DNA of 64,000 nt from UBA1715 sp964346725. GTDB lineage: Bacteria > Bacteroidota > Bacteroidia > Bacteroidales > UBA1715. Positions 52,917-62,515 of the stretch are shown here, piece by piece (the stretch's first letter is position 1; each line of letters starts with the position of its first letter). The notes under the pieces are model-generated. The model was not told the DNA's origin. It worked only from the letters and a program-made list of their open reading frames with translations, and did no database searches. Made by a program: the position numbers and the translations under genes. The DNA is taken from positions 54,311 to 118,310 of the forward strand of contig CAYFVM010000004.1 in assembly GCA_964346725.1 (NCBI GenBank), read 5' to 3'.

Positions 52917-53489
52917 CTATTCGAAAAACTTTTTCAAAACCCCATACGCTTCTGCTTTCTTTGCCAGCGAAAGCGGATAGGCACGTGACGACGATGGCAT
53001 TCTGAAAAAATCATACGTTTTGCCACCAACCTCAACCAAAACTGATGCACCAACTTTGGGTTTCTCACATGAATATTTTGAAACAAGCACATCGGTTGCC
53101 TTTTCGCCGGTAGTTACAATAGCCTTACACTGAGGAATTTGCACGAGCAACTGTTCCAAGTCGGTTTCTTCCACAACCTCTAAAAACTTATCGGAAGCGT
53201 TATCCTGCAAACGACGGACAGCAGTGGCGGTATCAAAAATAGCAAGTCCTTTCTCGTTGCAGAAATCCACAATTTTCTTATAATCGAACTTTTTTTCTCC
53301 TTCAACCACAAATTTTAATGGGTTGGCATAAAAAATCGTTCCTAAAATTCGCCACATGTCGTTTTGAAAATTCGGATAAAAGAACTGAATAGACCACCGC
53401 TTTTGCGGAGGAGGAAAACTGCCGAGGAAAAGCGCATGCGCATTATGTGGCAAAAATGGCTGCAATGGATGTTGTTCTATCTGATTCAT
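52917..53489 (-). CDS. Uracil-DNA glycosylase superfamily protein (Mug-like)
   Basis: 190 residues from MNQIEQHPLQPF. The UDG-fold motif 1 reads LFLGSFPPPQKRW (about 20-32), followed by FFYPNFQNDMWRI (about 36-48). IFDTA near 95 and the late MPSSSRAYP element (about 162; in place of HPSP) complete the pattern of the DNA-deoxyinosine/mismatch glycosylase branch. It should remove damaged or mispaired bases. The ATG stands only 9 bases after the tRNA-Asn terminator on the same strand, leaving no room for a usual promoter. Confidence 0.82.
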   Translation of the reverse strand: MNQIEQHPLQPFLPHNAHALFLGSFPPPQKRWSIQFFYPNFQNDMWRILGTIFYANPLKFVVEGEKKFDYKKIVDFCNEKGLAIFDTATAVRRLQDNASDKFLEVVEETDLEQLLVQIPQCKAIVTTGEKATDVLVSKYSCEKPKVGASVLVEVGGKTYDFFRMPSSSRAYPLSLAKKAEAYGVLKKFFE

Positions 53490-53497
53490 ACTACAAT

Positions 53498-53527
53498 AAA
53501 AAAGCCTTGGTTTTCCTACCAAGGCTT
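53498..53527 (-). terminator. tRNA-Asn terminator
   Basis: On the minus strand AAGCCTTGG and CCAAGGCTT form a 9-bp perfect stem with a short loop (TAGGAAAA), followed by TTTTATT. It begins 3 bases after the tRNA 3' end and ends just before the glycosylase start. Confidence 0.85.
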
Positions 53528-53529
53528 GG

Positions 53530-53603
53530 CTCCCAAAACTGGACTTGAACCAGTGACCCTCTGATTAACAGTCAGATGCTCTAACCAACTGAGCTATTTG
53601 GGA
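53530..53603 (-). tRNA. tRNA-Asn (anticodon GTT)
   Basis: 74-base cloverleaf on the minus strand: acceptor TCCCAAA/TTTGGGA with discriminator G, D arm GCTC-AGTTGGTTA-GAGC, anticodon stem TCTGA/TCAGA with loop CTGTTAA (anticodon GTT at 53567-53569), variable loop GGGTC and T arm ACTGG-TTCAAGT-CCAGT. CCA is not encoded. Confidence 0.98.
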
Positions 53604-53625
53604 ATTTATTGCTCTAAAAGCGGTG

Positions 53626-53657
53626 CAAATATAATAGTTTCCCTGAAATAAAAACAA
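53626..53657 (-). promoter_or_regulatory. tRNA-Asn promoter
   Basis: Minus strand TTG (53655-53657), 21 bases, TATATTTG (53626-53633); transcription would begin about 15 bases before the tRNA. Its -33 touches the -7 of the divergent kinase promoter. Confidence 0.75.
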
Positions 53658-53665
53658 TATATTTG
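53658..53665 (+). promoter_or_regulatory. -7 element of the PfkB kinase gene
   Basis: TATATTTGC lies 13 bases before the ATG at 53679, so the leader is very short. No TTG is seen at -33. Confidence 0.6.
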
Positions 53666-53678
53666 CAAAAAAAATACG

Positions 53679-54590
53679 ATGAATTCATTAATAGTAGGTA
53701 GTATAGCCTTTGATGCAATTGAAACTCCATTTCAAAAGACTGATAAAATTATTGGAGGAGCTGGTTCTTATATCTGTTTCTCTGCTTCTTATTTTACTAA
53801 ACCTCAGGTAATTGCTGTTGTAGGTTATGATTTTCCAGAAGCATATATTCAAAAACTCCACGACAGAGGCGTTGACACAGAAGGCGTGCAAATCAGCAAA
53901 GAAGAAAAAACATTTTTTTGGTCAGGTCGCTATTTTGACAACATGAACCAACGCGAAACGCTCGTTACGGAACTCAATGCGATGGAACATTTCACCCCAA
54001 TTGTTCCCGATTCGTATAAAAATACAGAATATGTGATGTTGGGCAACCTCAGCCCCGTTATTCAACGCCAAGTATTGGAACAAATGAATCATAAACCAAA
54101 ATTTGTGGCTCTCGATACCATGAATTTTTGGATGGACACCATGCTCGATGAGTTAAAAAAAACGATTGCAATGGTTGACATCATTATTATAAATGACGAG
54201 GAAGCATACCAACTTACTGGCGAACGCTGTCTGCCAAAAGCTGCTCGCGCTATTTGCGCAATGGGACCACAACACGTTATTATTAAAAAAGGAGAACACG
54301 GCGCCATGTTGTTTAGTAACGATAAAATATTTATTGCCCCTGCTCTTCCTCTTGAAAACGTAGTAGACCCAACCGGAGCTGGCGACACATTTGCTGGAGC
54401 GTTTATTGGTTATATAGCCCAAAAAGATAAAACAGACTTTGAAACCATGAAAACTGCCGTGATTATGGCTTCAGCAATGGCTTCGTTTACCGTAGAAAAA
54501 ATGGGAACTGAGGCGCTTGAAAATGTTTCAACTGCGGAGTTGGAAGAAAGAGTTTTCCAATTTAAAGAACTCGTATCTTTTTCATGCTAA
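53679..54590 (+). CDS. PfkB-family sugar/nucleoside kinase
   Basis: 303 residues. The start SLIVGSIAFDAIETP and GGAGSYICFSASYF (about 27-40) form the substrate lid region; the catalytic anion hole and base are in DPTGAGDTFAGAFIGY (about 228-243). NDEEAYQLTGE (about 168) is also typical. The substrate is not clear: the sequence looks like the adenosine-kinase-like PfkB group seen across Bacteroidetes. It shares a compact divergent promoter with tRNA-Asn. Confidence 0.88.
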   Translation: MNSLIVGSIAFDAIETPFQKTDKIIGGAGSYICFSASYFTKPQVIAVVGYDFPEAYIQKLHDRGVDTEGVQISKEEKTFFWSGRYFDNMNQRETLVTELNAMEHFTPIVPDSYKNTEYVMLGNLSPVIQRQVLEQMNHKPKFVALDTMNFWMDTMLDELKKTIAMVDIIIINDEEAYQLTGERCLPKAARAICAMGPQHVIIKKGEHGAMLFSNDKIFIAPALPLENVVDPTGAGDTFAGAFIGYIAQKDKTDFETMKTAVIMASAMASFTVEKMGTEALENVSTAELEERVFQFKELVSFSC

Positions 54591-54649
54591 ACACAGTTAC
54601 GACATGTAAAAAACTTGTCGAAAAATGTTTTACAATTGATGTAAACTTT

Positions 54650-54712
54650 CAAAATAAAAAAGTGCTTGTTTCTCCAAAATTCCGTTGAAACAAGTTCTCT
54701 TTCTTTATTACT
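54650..54712. terminator. Terminator between the PfkB kinase and RND genes
   Basis: CTTGTTTC (54665-54672) pairs with GAAACAAG (54687-54694) over a 14-base loop. A/T-rich flanks on both sides give T runs in either direction, fitting the two convergent genes. Confidence 0.55.
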
Positions 54713-54734
54713 ATCTTCTTTAAAAGTATCTGGT

Positions 54735-56966
54735 TTATTGTTTCGTTCTGTGAAATATTTTGAATACCACTGGCACCACAATCAGCGTTAGCAGAGTTGA
54801 CAAAGTCATACCACCAATAATAACCCACCCCAATCCATTTCTCAATTCCGCTCCCGAACCAGACGCTATTGCCACTGGTATCATACCTATTACGGTTGAA
54901 AGTGCGGTCATTAAAATTGGTCGGATACGCAATTTAACAGCCGTAATAAGCGAGTTGTCAATAGTTTCTCCTTGCAGAAGTTGTTCCTTTGCAAAATCCA
55001 CGAGCAGAATTGCATTTTTCGCCACTAGCCCAATAAGCATAACCAAACCAAGCATTGCATAAATATTGAGCGATATGCCCGACAGTGCCAAAGCAAGTAT
55101 TGCACCCAAAATTGAAAATGGTATTGAAAACATTACCACCAACGGATCTATCCAATTGTTGTATAACAATACCATAGCAAAATACATCAACAATATTGAT
55201 AACAGCAACGCACCTGTTAAAACTCCCATGGAGTCAGACATTGATTTCATGTCGCCAACAGCCTGAATGGACACGCCCATCTGATTGGCTTTTGAGGTTA
55301 CTTTTTCTAAAAATTCGTTTGACGCAGATCCTGCCGAAACTCCTACCACGTTAGCACTTATTGACACAGAAGGATTACGATTGTAACGTTCCAATCGATT
55401 TGGTCCAGTACCTAATTGAACGGTGGCAAACTGGTCAAGTCGTATAGTATTACCTTGTTGATTTACAAAGGTTAAACCAGACACATCGTCAACATTGGTG
55501 CGGTAAAATTTGTCGGCCCTAATGTTGATGTCATATTCGTAGTTGTTGCGCACAAATTTTATTGCCGTGTTGCCCTGAAATGCCATTTGCAAGGTGAAAC
55601 CAACATTGTCTAACGACAATCCTAAAACCGACATTTTTTCACGGTCCACTTTTATTTCAATTTCGGGCATTCCGCTACCTGTTGAAAGTTGCTGCTGAAG
55701 CGTACCTGGCACGGTTCTCAGTTGGTCAAGTGCAAATTCGCTAAACAAGGCTACAGAATCGGTCTGACTTCCCGAAATAATGTAATCGATATCGGAACTA
55801 TTGGCCGCACCATGAAGCGTTGTGCCAAAAACACGCACTTTTGCATCAACCAAATACCTCGTCAAAGATTGTTTAATGGTTGATATGTAACTCTTTGTTG
55901 ACTTGTCGCGTTGCGATGACGGGACGAGTTTTACGGTTAATTCTGCCAAGTAAGGCGTGCCTTGGGTGCTTTCATTGTTGCTATTAGTTAGTCCAATTAT
56001 TGTTACCACTTCGGTAACTTCGGGTTTGGTGAGCATCCATGTTTCGGCTTTTGATACCAAGGCAGAAGATTCTTCTATTGATATGTCTTTTGGCATTTCA
56101 AGCAACACGGTGAACTCACTTTGGTCAACATCGGGCATAAATTCAAAACCCACAAATCCTGCTGGGAAAAGGGAACAAATGGCAACCGTAACGGCTAGCA
56201 CTATAACTCCCACCCAACGTTTATGCACCAATGCCCATGCAAGTAGTGAAGCAATCCATTCTCCGAATTGTTTTACCCTGTCTTCAAACCATTGAAGCAT
56301 TCGTCCCCAGATGTTTTTTTCGTTTAAAACTTCAATATTACCAAAGCGCGATGTGAGCAATGAAACCAAAGTAAGCGATGCCAATAAACTGAGCACAATT
56401 GAAAAAACGATTACTCCGCAAAATTGACGCAAAATATCTGATACCAACGAATTTGTTAGTGCAATTGGCAAAAAAACCACGACTAATACGATTGTAACGG
56501 TGACTACGGTTAAACCAATTTCGTTCATTGCATCAATTGTTGCTTTGAGCGGATTTTTACCCATTTCAATGTGCCGATACACGTTCTCAATTACCACAAT
56601 GGCATCGTCAATCAACACACCTATTACCACCGAAAGCCCCAACAATGACATTAAATTTAGAGTAAAATGGAACAAATACATTCCAATAAAAGCACCAACG
56701 AGCGAAACTGGCACTACCAACATTACTATCAACGCGTTACGCCAGTTGTGTAAAAACACAAGAATAACGAGCGTAACCAACAACACTGCCATAAGCAAGT
56801 CTTCTATAACCGATTTTATTGACGCCTTTGTGAATTCGGACGTGTCGGAAACAAATCCTATTTGCAGATTCTGATTTTTGAAGGTTTTCTGAAGTTCTTT
56901 CGTGGCTTTTGCAACGCTGTTACTCAGGTCAATTGCATTAAGTGTTTTATGTTCAATGAAATACAA
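54735..56966 (-). pseudogene. RND efflux pump (AcrB/CusA superfamily), 5'-truncated
   Basis: 743 residues corresponding to about residue 290 to the end of a usual 1020-1050-residue RND pump. It begins at ...NAIDLSNSVAKATKELQ, normally in the porter domain before TM2, so TM1 and most of the first porter subdomains are missing. The rest is complete: TM2-6 with VIGVLIDDAIVVIENVYRH (the proton-relay Asp pair in TM4), the docking loops, and TM7-12 with GLVAKNAILLVDFA. The upstream frame runs only to a TTG at 56966 and is followed by an unrelated plus-strand gene. No membrane-fusion or TolC-type gene is adjacent. Pseudogene or assembly join. Confidence 0.82.
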
Positions 56967-57045
56967 ATGTAAACTTTTTGTACAATGTTCTCTCTTTTTT
57001 CACACAAAAGAATTATATTTACCAACTAATTCAATTTCTGTAAAA

Positions 57046-57771
57046 ATGAATCTAAATAGAATAGTTTGTTTCGTTTGCCTCATTGCATTGTTCAGTGCTT
57101 GCACACCAGAAGAAGGCAAAGGAGGTTTGGCCTCGATTCAGGGCGTGGTAATGACGCAAAACATAAATTCTCTCTTTGAAAAATCAGGAAACGCTTTCCC
57201 GGCTGCCGATGAAGATGTTTTTATTTCATACGGTAATTCCGGCCTAGCCGACGGTAAAAGTGCCACAAATAGCAATGGTGTATTCAAGTTTCCATACCTT
57301 ACCAAAGGCGATTATACCATATTTGTTTATTCTAACGACACTGCATCAAACGTAAAAGTTCCTCAATTATGCTTTACGCAAAGTGTTTCACTTAACAACA
57401 AAAAAACGAAAGCAAGCCTTGACACATTTATCATATACAAACATGTTGATTTTGACAAAGGAAACGGAAGCGTACAAGGAAATGTACAAGAAATAATACA
57501 TTCTGGCTCTATCGTATTAGACACTATTAATGGCGTTGATCTTCGTATATATCTTCAATTCCAAAACAGCGATGTTGTATTAGACAAATACACCACCGAC
57601 GCCAACGGAAATTTTGTAATTTCTCGCCTTATTCCGGGTAAATACAAATTATATTGCTTAACCGAAACTCGTTTTAATTCTGAACCAGACACTGCAGTTG
57701 TTCGCTCATTTACTATTCCGAACAACAACACAAACATTTCGGTTGAAAAAATGTATGTGAATAATTATTAG
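57046..57771 (+). CDS. Lipoprotein with carboxypeptidase-regulatory-like beta domains
   Basis: 241 residues; the ATG at 57046 gives a lipoprotein signal (MNLNRIVCFVCLIALFSAC) with TPEEGKGG after the Cys. Two Ig-like beta domains follow: the first (about 30-120) has GDYTIFVYSND, the second (about 145-235) has TTDANGNFVISRLIPGKYKLY, the hallmark of CarboxypepD_reg/SdrD-B-like folds. No catalytic residues are seen. It leads the operon that contains the VTC-domain gene. A TATATTTA at 57014-57021 may be its -7 element. Confidence 0.75.
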   Translation: MNLNRIVCFVCLIALFSACTPEEGKGGLASIQGVVMTQNINSLFEKSGNAFPAADEDVFISYGNSGLADGKSATNSNGVFKFPYLTKGDYTIFVYSNDTASNVKVPQLCFTQSVSLNNKKTKASLDTFIIYKHVDFDKGNGSVQGNVQEIIHSGSIVLDTINGVDLRIYLQFQNSDVVLDKYTTDANGNFVISRLIPGKYKLYCLTETRFNSEPDTAVVRSFTIPNNNTNISVEKMYVNNY

Positions 57772-57791
57772 CAACTACTAAATTACTCAAT

Positions 57792-58187
57792 ATGAAATTA
57801 TTACGTTCTATTCTCTGTCTTGCAACAGGACTATGCTTATGCTCATTCGTGTCGGCTCAAGTAGGCGACGTGAAAACCAAAACAGTCTATGAAGTTGATA
57901 GCAAAGGTAAAAAAATACTTGACTCTAAAGAGGAATGTGATGACCGTGGTCGCCCCGTAAAAGAATATATATACGATAAATATGGCGATTTGAAGAAATA
58001 CATCACATACGAATACAAAGGGAAAAAGGTAACTACCGAATATGAATATTCTCCTTCTGGAAAATTGAAAGAGAAAAGCGTGCATCAATATAACGAAGTT
58101 GGCAAACGTATTGGGAAATTGATATATGATGAGAAAGGGAAACTTCTTAAAAAGAAAGTATACGAATACCAATACTATACTGAATAA
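57792..58187 (+). CDS. Secreted YD-repeat-like small protein
   Basis: 131 residues with a signal peptide (MKLLRSILCLATGLCLCSFVSAQ). The mature part has repeats of about 20 residues of the type Y.YD..G.LKK...YEY, four to five in a row (IYDKYGDLKKYITYEY; YSPSGKLKEKSVHQY; IYDEKGKLLKKKVYEY). They resemble YD/RHS or MORN-like strands. Strongly basic. Role unknown; part of the VTC operon (20 bases after the lipoprotein, 3 before the VTC gene). Confidence 0.7.
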   Translation: MKLLRSILCLATGLCLCSFVSAQVGDVKTKTVYEVDSKGKKILDSKEECDDRGRPVKEYIYDKYGDLKKYITYEYKGKKVTTEYEYSPSGKLKEKSVHQYNEVGKRIGKLIYDEKGKLLKKKVYEYQYYTE

Positions 58188-58190
58188 CAC

Positions 58191-58955
58191 ATGCTTGAAT
58201 CTGCGCAACATATAATACAATCAATGCAAAACATTTCCCTTGAAGAAATGGACACGGTAATGTTGCAAAATAGAACCGATACAAAATATGTGTTTAGCGC
58301 ACAACAATTGCCCGCTGTATTGACTGATATTGCACAAAATTATTCTGTTTTGCACATTAATGGAACGGCGTTCCAGGATTACAAAACAGTGTATTTTGAT
58401 ACTCCTGATGACAAAATGTACATTGCGCATCAAAATGGGAAACTCAATCGTTACAAGGTTCGTCACCGCACGTATCTTTCCACCGATGTTGCATTTTTGG
58501 AAGTAAAATTCAAAAACAACAAAGGCCGGACAAAGAAGAAACGTATTGAATTCCCTATTACCAGCCCTCTTTCGCAAGCTGACACCTTTCTACACAAACA
58601 TTGCCCTTTTTCGGGAGAAGAATTGTTTCCCAAAACATTGGTAGAATATTGTCGCGTAACCTTAGTTGATTTGGCGCATGGAGAACGTTGTACAGTAGAT
58701 ACGAACCTAAAGGCAACAAACTGCGTGACCGGTGAAAAGGCGGATTTTACTCACATTTGCATCATAGAACTCAAACGTGACAAGAGTACTGGCGTTTCAT
58801 ATATGCATGACGCATTACTCAAAAATCGCATATTCAAATGCAGCATGAGCAAATATGCAATAGGTACCGCGTTTGTCTATAAAAATATTAAGAAAAATAG
58901 ATTCAAAAATAAATTACGCTATATAGAAAAATTGAAATCATTTAATAAAAACTAA
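58191..58955 (+). CDS. VTC-domain protein (polyphosphate polymerase-like)
   Basis: 254 residues of the VTC fold, a triphosphate-tunnel domain. Tunnel-lining basic residues appear in order: RTDTKYVF (about 28), TVYFDTPDD (about 67), RYKVRHRTY (about 83), LEVKFKNNKGRTKKKRIEF (about 102-120), IIELKRD (about 198) and SKYAIG (about 222). In yeast Vtc4 this domain makes polyphosphate from ATP; for stand-alone bacterial copies activity is seldom shown. No signal or membrane helix, so it is cytoplasmic. It lies 2 bases before the DUF4956 gene, its usual membrane partner. Confidence 0.88.
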   Translation: MLESAQHIIQSMQNISLEEMDTVMLQNRTDTKYVFSAQQLPAVLTDIAQNYSVLHINGTAFQDYKTVYFDTPDDKMYIAHQNGKLNRYKVRHRTYLSTDVAFLEVKFKNNKGRTKKKRIEFPITSPLSQADTFLHKHCPFSGEELFPKTLVEYCRVTLVDLAHGERCTVDTNLKATNCVTGEKADFTHICIIELKRDKSTGVSYMHDALLKNRIFKCSMSKYAIGTAFVYKNIKKNRFKNKLRYIEKLKSFNKN

Positions 58956-58957
58956 TT

Positions 58958-59608
58958 ATGGAACAAGAACTGTTTGGCATTTCTTTGATTGACTTGCCCT
59001 CGTTTGCTGAATTACTTATTCGCTTTACTTTCAATTTCTTGGTAATCTTCATTGTATGCAGAGGATTGTACTATCCAGCAACGAGACGGAGAGATTTCCT
59101 ATTTACCTACATCCTAATCTCTACCATCGTTTTCTTGCTTTGTTTCTTGCTTGGAAATGTAAAAATTCAAGTAGGATTCGCATTGGGACTTTTCGCAATC
59201 TTCGGTATTATACGGTATAGGACCGAATTGATGCCTATCAAGGAAATGACTTATCTATTTCTTGTGATTGGTATTTCAGTTATCAATGCGCTTTCAAACA
59301 AGAAAGTAAGTTACGCTGAATTGATTTTTACCAACATGGCAATCATTATGGTTGCATTCTTCCTTGAAAAAGTATGGATGATAAAGCATGAATCGCGCAA
59401 ACGTGTAAAATATGACAACATTGCGTTGGTAAAACCAGAGTGCTACGATGAGCTCAAAGCTGATTTGGAGAAACGCACCGGATTGAAAATTCAACGATTT
59501 GAAGTTGGCGACATAAACTATTTGACCGATTCTACCTGGATTCAAATTTATTACTACGAACCTGATTTCGGTGAAAATACCATGTCTAACGTTCACGAAA
59601 AGGAATAA
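58958..59608 (+). CDS. DUF4956 membrane protein
   Basis: 216 residues: four or five helices (about 20-40, 47-68, 72-92, 95-110, 122-140) and a cytoplasmic C-terminal domain of about 70 residues. IQVGFALGLFAIFGIIRYRTELMPIKEM (split by the membrane, about 68-95) is the family core, with conserved Arg and Glu. DUF4956 genes are often linked to VTC and sometimes CotH genes, which suggests a polyphosphate- or phosphate-linked membrane complex. It follows the VTC gene by 2 bases and its stop adjoins the next start. Confidence 0.87.
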   Translation: MEQELFGISLIDLPSFAELLIRFTFNFLVIFIVCRGLYYPATRRRDFLFTYILISTIVFLLCFLLGNVKIQVGFALGLFAIFGIIRYRTELMPIKEMTYLFLVIGISVINALSNKKVSYAELIFTNMAIIMVAFFLEKVWMIKHESRKRVKYDNIALVKPECYDELKADLEKRTGLKIQRFEVGDINYLTDSTWIQIYYYEPDFGENTMSNVHEKE

Positions 59609-60265
59609 ATGAAACGAATTGCTGCCGTTTTGATATGTTGCCTTGTGGGTATTTCTGGATGGTCTCAATCGCATTCAGTTGAAGTGTGGACGGAACTTGA
59701 AACTTCAACAGACATTACAAAACGTATTTCTATAGATTTTGAAGCAGAAGCACGTTTGCAGCAAACAAGTGCTCTGCTTAAACAACTTGCCGTTGGAATT
59801 GGAGGAAAGTACAATATTTCAAAAACAGTATTTGTAGGTGCGAGCTACGAAATTGCCGACAAACACAAGAAAAACGGATATTTCCCTGAACATACCGTAG
59901 CGGGAGTGGTTGGCTACAAAAAGAAATTTGACTCTTTCCGATTTGCCGTTCAATCAAAATTGAACGTCTCCAAAAATACATACATAAAAAATGAAGAATC
60001 GCTTCGTCCTGAAATAGTTGACAAAAACAAAATAAAGATTACCTACACCGGTATAGACCGCATTCGCCCTTCGGCGTTTGTAGAAACGTATCACGTGGTT
60101 GCTCCTGGAAGCAATTTTCATATTGCTACCGCTAAATATAGCGTAAATTGTTCGTTTGAGTTTCGCAAAAACACCAATATTGATTTGGGCTACATGCTTC
60201 GCCACAACATAGACAATCAACTCCTTCTCTCAATTTTTACTCTTACTTTGGGGAAAAGCTTCTAA
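59609..60265 (+). CDS. DUF2490 outer-membrane-type protein
   Basis: 218 residues with a signal peptide (MKRIAAVLICCLVGISGWSQ). The mature chain is made of alternating strands (SVEVWTELETSTDITKRISIDFEAEAR) and ends in Phe (LTLGKSF), as expected of a small outer-membrane barrel of the DUF2490 family. It starts directly after the DUF4956 stop. Its own stop overlaps that of the convergent EI24 gene by 3 bases. Last gene of the VTC operon. Confidence 0.85.
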   Translation: MKRIAAVLICCLVGISGWSQSHSVEVWTELETSTDITKRISIDFEAEARLQQTSALLKQLAVGIGGKYNISKTVFVGASYEIADKHKKNGYFPEHTVAGVVGYKKKFDSFRFAVQSKLNVSKNTYIKNEESLRPEIVDKNKIKITYTGIDRIRPSAFVETYHVVAPGSNFHIATAKYSVNCSFEFRKNTNIDLGYMLRHNIDNQLLLSIFTLTLGKSF

Positions 60266-61017
60266 GCAGTTTGTTCTCGCACACCTAACATTTCTATTGT
60301 TGCTGCAACAGTAGACGTTATTGCCAATAATGCTGAAATAAAAGGTCCAACGAATGGAATATACAACACCAAGGCAAAGATAAATCCGTGCCCCACGGCC
60401 ATTCCTTTATTGCTCTTCACATAGTTCACACTCTTTCGCACCGACAATCGCCTACGTTCGTTTGTATAATCCATAAACGAAAAACCATAGAAATATGCCG
60501 ACACAAAGAACAAGAAAATCGTTCCCAATACCGATGACACAATAGGTCCAATAATTGGAATAAATGCTCCGATAAATATGAGCAACCCTATCAACAACTC
60601 CATACAACAATTGCGTAGAGCCAACAATATACCTCGTAGTGCGTCTTTAAGTATTTGAAATAAATCAAACGGATACTCCTTGCCGTCTAAAATCTGTTCT
60701 GTTTTTTCGGAAACGTATGCCATAAACGGCGACATAATAATTACTACCACATATCCGCCCCACATACCGAATACAATGAAAAATAAAAGTTTAAATAAGA
60801 TAATAACGAACGGCACCATAAATTCCCAATCTTCCACCAACAGCGATTCAGATGCCATTCGTGCCAATTCTCCAATAGAAACAACGCCCCAAAACGCCAT
60901 TGTTACAAAAAGTACAATTGGGATTAATAACATCCACGCCATACCGTTGCTAAACAAAAAGCCGACAGCGCGACCTTGAATTCCCAATGATTTCCTAAAA
61001 TTTTGAAATAGACTCAT
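60262..61017 (-). CDS. EI24/CysZ-like membrane protein
   Basis: 251 residues with four long hydrophobic segments, from MSLFQNFRKSLGIQGRAVGFL. The pattern (MSPFMAYVSEKTEQILDGKEYPF about 110-132; then IIGPIVSSVLGTIFLFFVSAYFYGFSFMDY about 175-205) fits the EI24 domain shared by CysZ, a sulfate channel. No sulfate-assimilation gene is near, so the substrate stays open. The ATG lies inside the 3' end of the GH43 gene (23-base overlap), which implies coupled translation. Confidence 0.8.
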   Translation of the reverse strand: MSLFQNFRKSLGIQGRAVGFLFSNGMAWMLLIPIVLFVTMAFWGVVSIGELARMASESLLVEDWEFMVPFVIILFKLLFFIVFGMWGGYVVVIIMSPFMAYVSEKTEQILDGKEYPFDLFQILKDALRGILLALRNCCMELLIGLLIFIGAFIPIIGPIVSSVLGTIFLFFVSAYFYGFSFMDYTNERRRLSVRKSVNYVKSNKGMAVGHGFIFALVLYIPFVGPFISALLAITSTVAATIEMLGVREQTA

Positions 61018-62515
61018 ATCGTTTTTTATTTTTTTCAAATGAAATTTCTTTAATGTCACACATTCCTTCGCCTTCATAGAGTAGGAATAAAGGGGAAATG
61101 CCGTCAACGAATGTAATTTCTGCAGTGAGCATTTTCCACGTTTTTGACGGAACTATTTCTATTTCGCCACATTGATTGCCATTTTCTACTTGAAAAATCT
61201 TGCACTTCCCTTGTGCAGTTCCCCTGTATTCAATGCAGAGTGCCTTTACTCCTGAAAAACGAAAATACTTAAATCCTAGCAAGGTTTTGTGAGCAACCTC
61301 AGCCACAAATCTGTCTTCGCCTTGGTTGGAAACATTCGGGAACGAGTGCGTGTAGATTTTGTTGGAACCGTGAGGCATATTGCCGTTGGTAATATTACAC
61401 GCAATAACAGCGGGATACGCTCCCTCTGCCTCAAGCGGACCGCCGTTTAAGCCACACGAAGTAATTTCCACCTGCGCAATGCTTCCATCTGCTGCAATCT
61501 CTATAGGTTCAGCACACGCCTGTCTGCTGTAATCTGATTTATGCGTCAAACGATGATAGAACACATACCATTTGCCGTCAATGTTTTCAATGCTTCCGTG
61601 GGTGGTGCCAGTCATATTTAAGCGCTGTGCCTCTGTTCTTCCTTTGTAGCCTATGTCACCGTTTGAAACAATTGTTCCGCCAAACGTAAAGCCATGGTCG
61701 GGATAATTGCTCGTAGCATAGCAAAGCTCATGATTTTGTTTTGAGGAATACACAAAGCAATACTTCTGCCCTATTTTTCGCATAGAACAGGCTTCATAAA
61801 ACGGATGTTCTTCAAACGAAGTGCCTTTTGTTTTATACGGAATAATGTGTTTTGGTGCAACTTTCACGGTCAACATATCGTCGCAAAGAACCGCCATAAC
61901 CGCACCCATTACACTGTCTTTTCTCGACATTGAAAGAATTTCCTCCCGACTCTTGCCAAACATATTCATTTCCGACTGAATGTGCTCTTCATTGCTTTCA
62001 AAATCAGGTTCTTCTTCAAACGAATATTGCGTGCCGTAATATAAGCGAATCACGCCACCATCATTAATCACAGCGGGGTCAAACGGGACGTAATCGAGCA
62101 AAGGTGTGCCGTCGGCATTGTGCACAAAACCAAGGTATTGATATTTCCCCGCAGGGGTATCGCACACTGCCACACTCACCGGACCAAAATAGCCACCCTG
62201 CCCAAAATTACCCGACATGCAATAGTATAGATAATACTTTCCATCGTTGCCACGCACCACATCGGGAGCGTACATGAAGTTTCGATTGCCGTAATCAGGG
62301 TCTTGCGAAGCTTGGTAAATTTCGCCCTCGCAACGCCAATCTCGCAAATCGTCAACCGGAGCAGAATAGACCTTGTAATTGAGCATACAAAACGTTTCGC
62401 CACCCTCTTTATCATGCGAACCGAATAAATACACGCGATCGCCAAACACATGCGGCTCGCCGTCGGATATGCACTCATTCAAAGGCAGAAAAGGATTATA
62501 TACTTGTTTTTTCAT
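60995..62515 (-). CDS. Intracellular GH43-type glycoside hydrolase
   Basis: 506 residues from MKKQVYNPFLP; no signal peptide. The five-bladed propeller (about 5-330) shows NPFLPLNECISDGEPHVFGDRVYLFGSHD with the base Asp (about 18), YAPDVV (about 82; the pKa-modulating Asp) and HGSIENIDGKWYVFYHR (about 285). A second beta domain (about 385-500; KYFRFSGVKALCIEYRG) looks like a CBM6-type module. Likely acts on imported arabinoside or xyloside oligosaccharides. No SusCD or other GH genes are near. Confidence 0.85.
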   Translation of the reverse strand: MKKQVYNPFLPLNECISDGEPHVFGDRVYLFGSHDKEGGETFCMLNYKVYSAPVDDLRDWRCEGEIYQASQDPDYGNRNFMYAPDVVRGNDGKYYLYYCMSGNFGQGGYFGPVSVAVCDTPAGKYQYLGFVHNADGTPLLDYVPFDPAVINDGGVIRLYYGTQYSFEEEPDFESNEEHIQSEMNMFGKSREEILSMSRKDSVMGAVMAVLCDDMLTVKVAPKHIIPYKTKGTSFEEHPFYEACSMRKIGQKYCFVYSSKQNHELCYATSNYPDHGFTFGGTIVSNGDIGYKGRTEAQRLNMTGTTHGSIENIDGKWYVFYHRLTHKSDYSRQACAEPIEIAADGSIAQVEITSCGLNGGPLEAEGAYPAVIACNITNGNMPHGSNKIYTHSFPNVSNQGEDRFVAEVAHKTLLGFKYFRFSGVKALCIEYRGTAQGKCKIFQVENGNQCGEIEIVPSKTWKMLTAEITFVDGISPLFLLYEGEGMCDIKEISFEKNKKRYESISKF

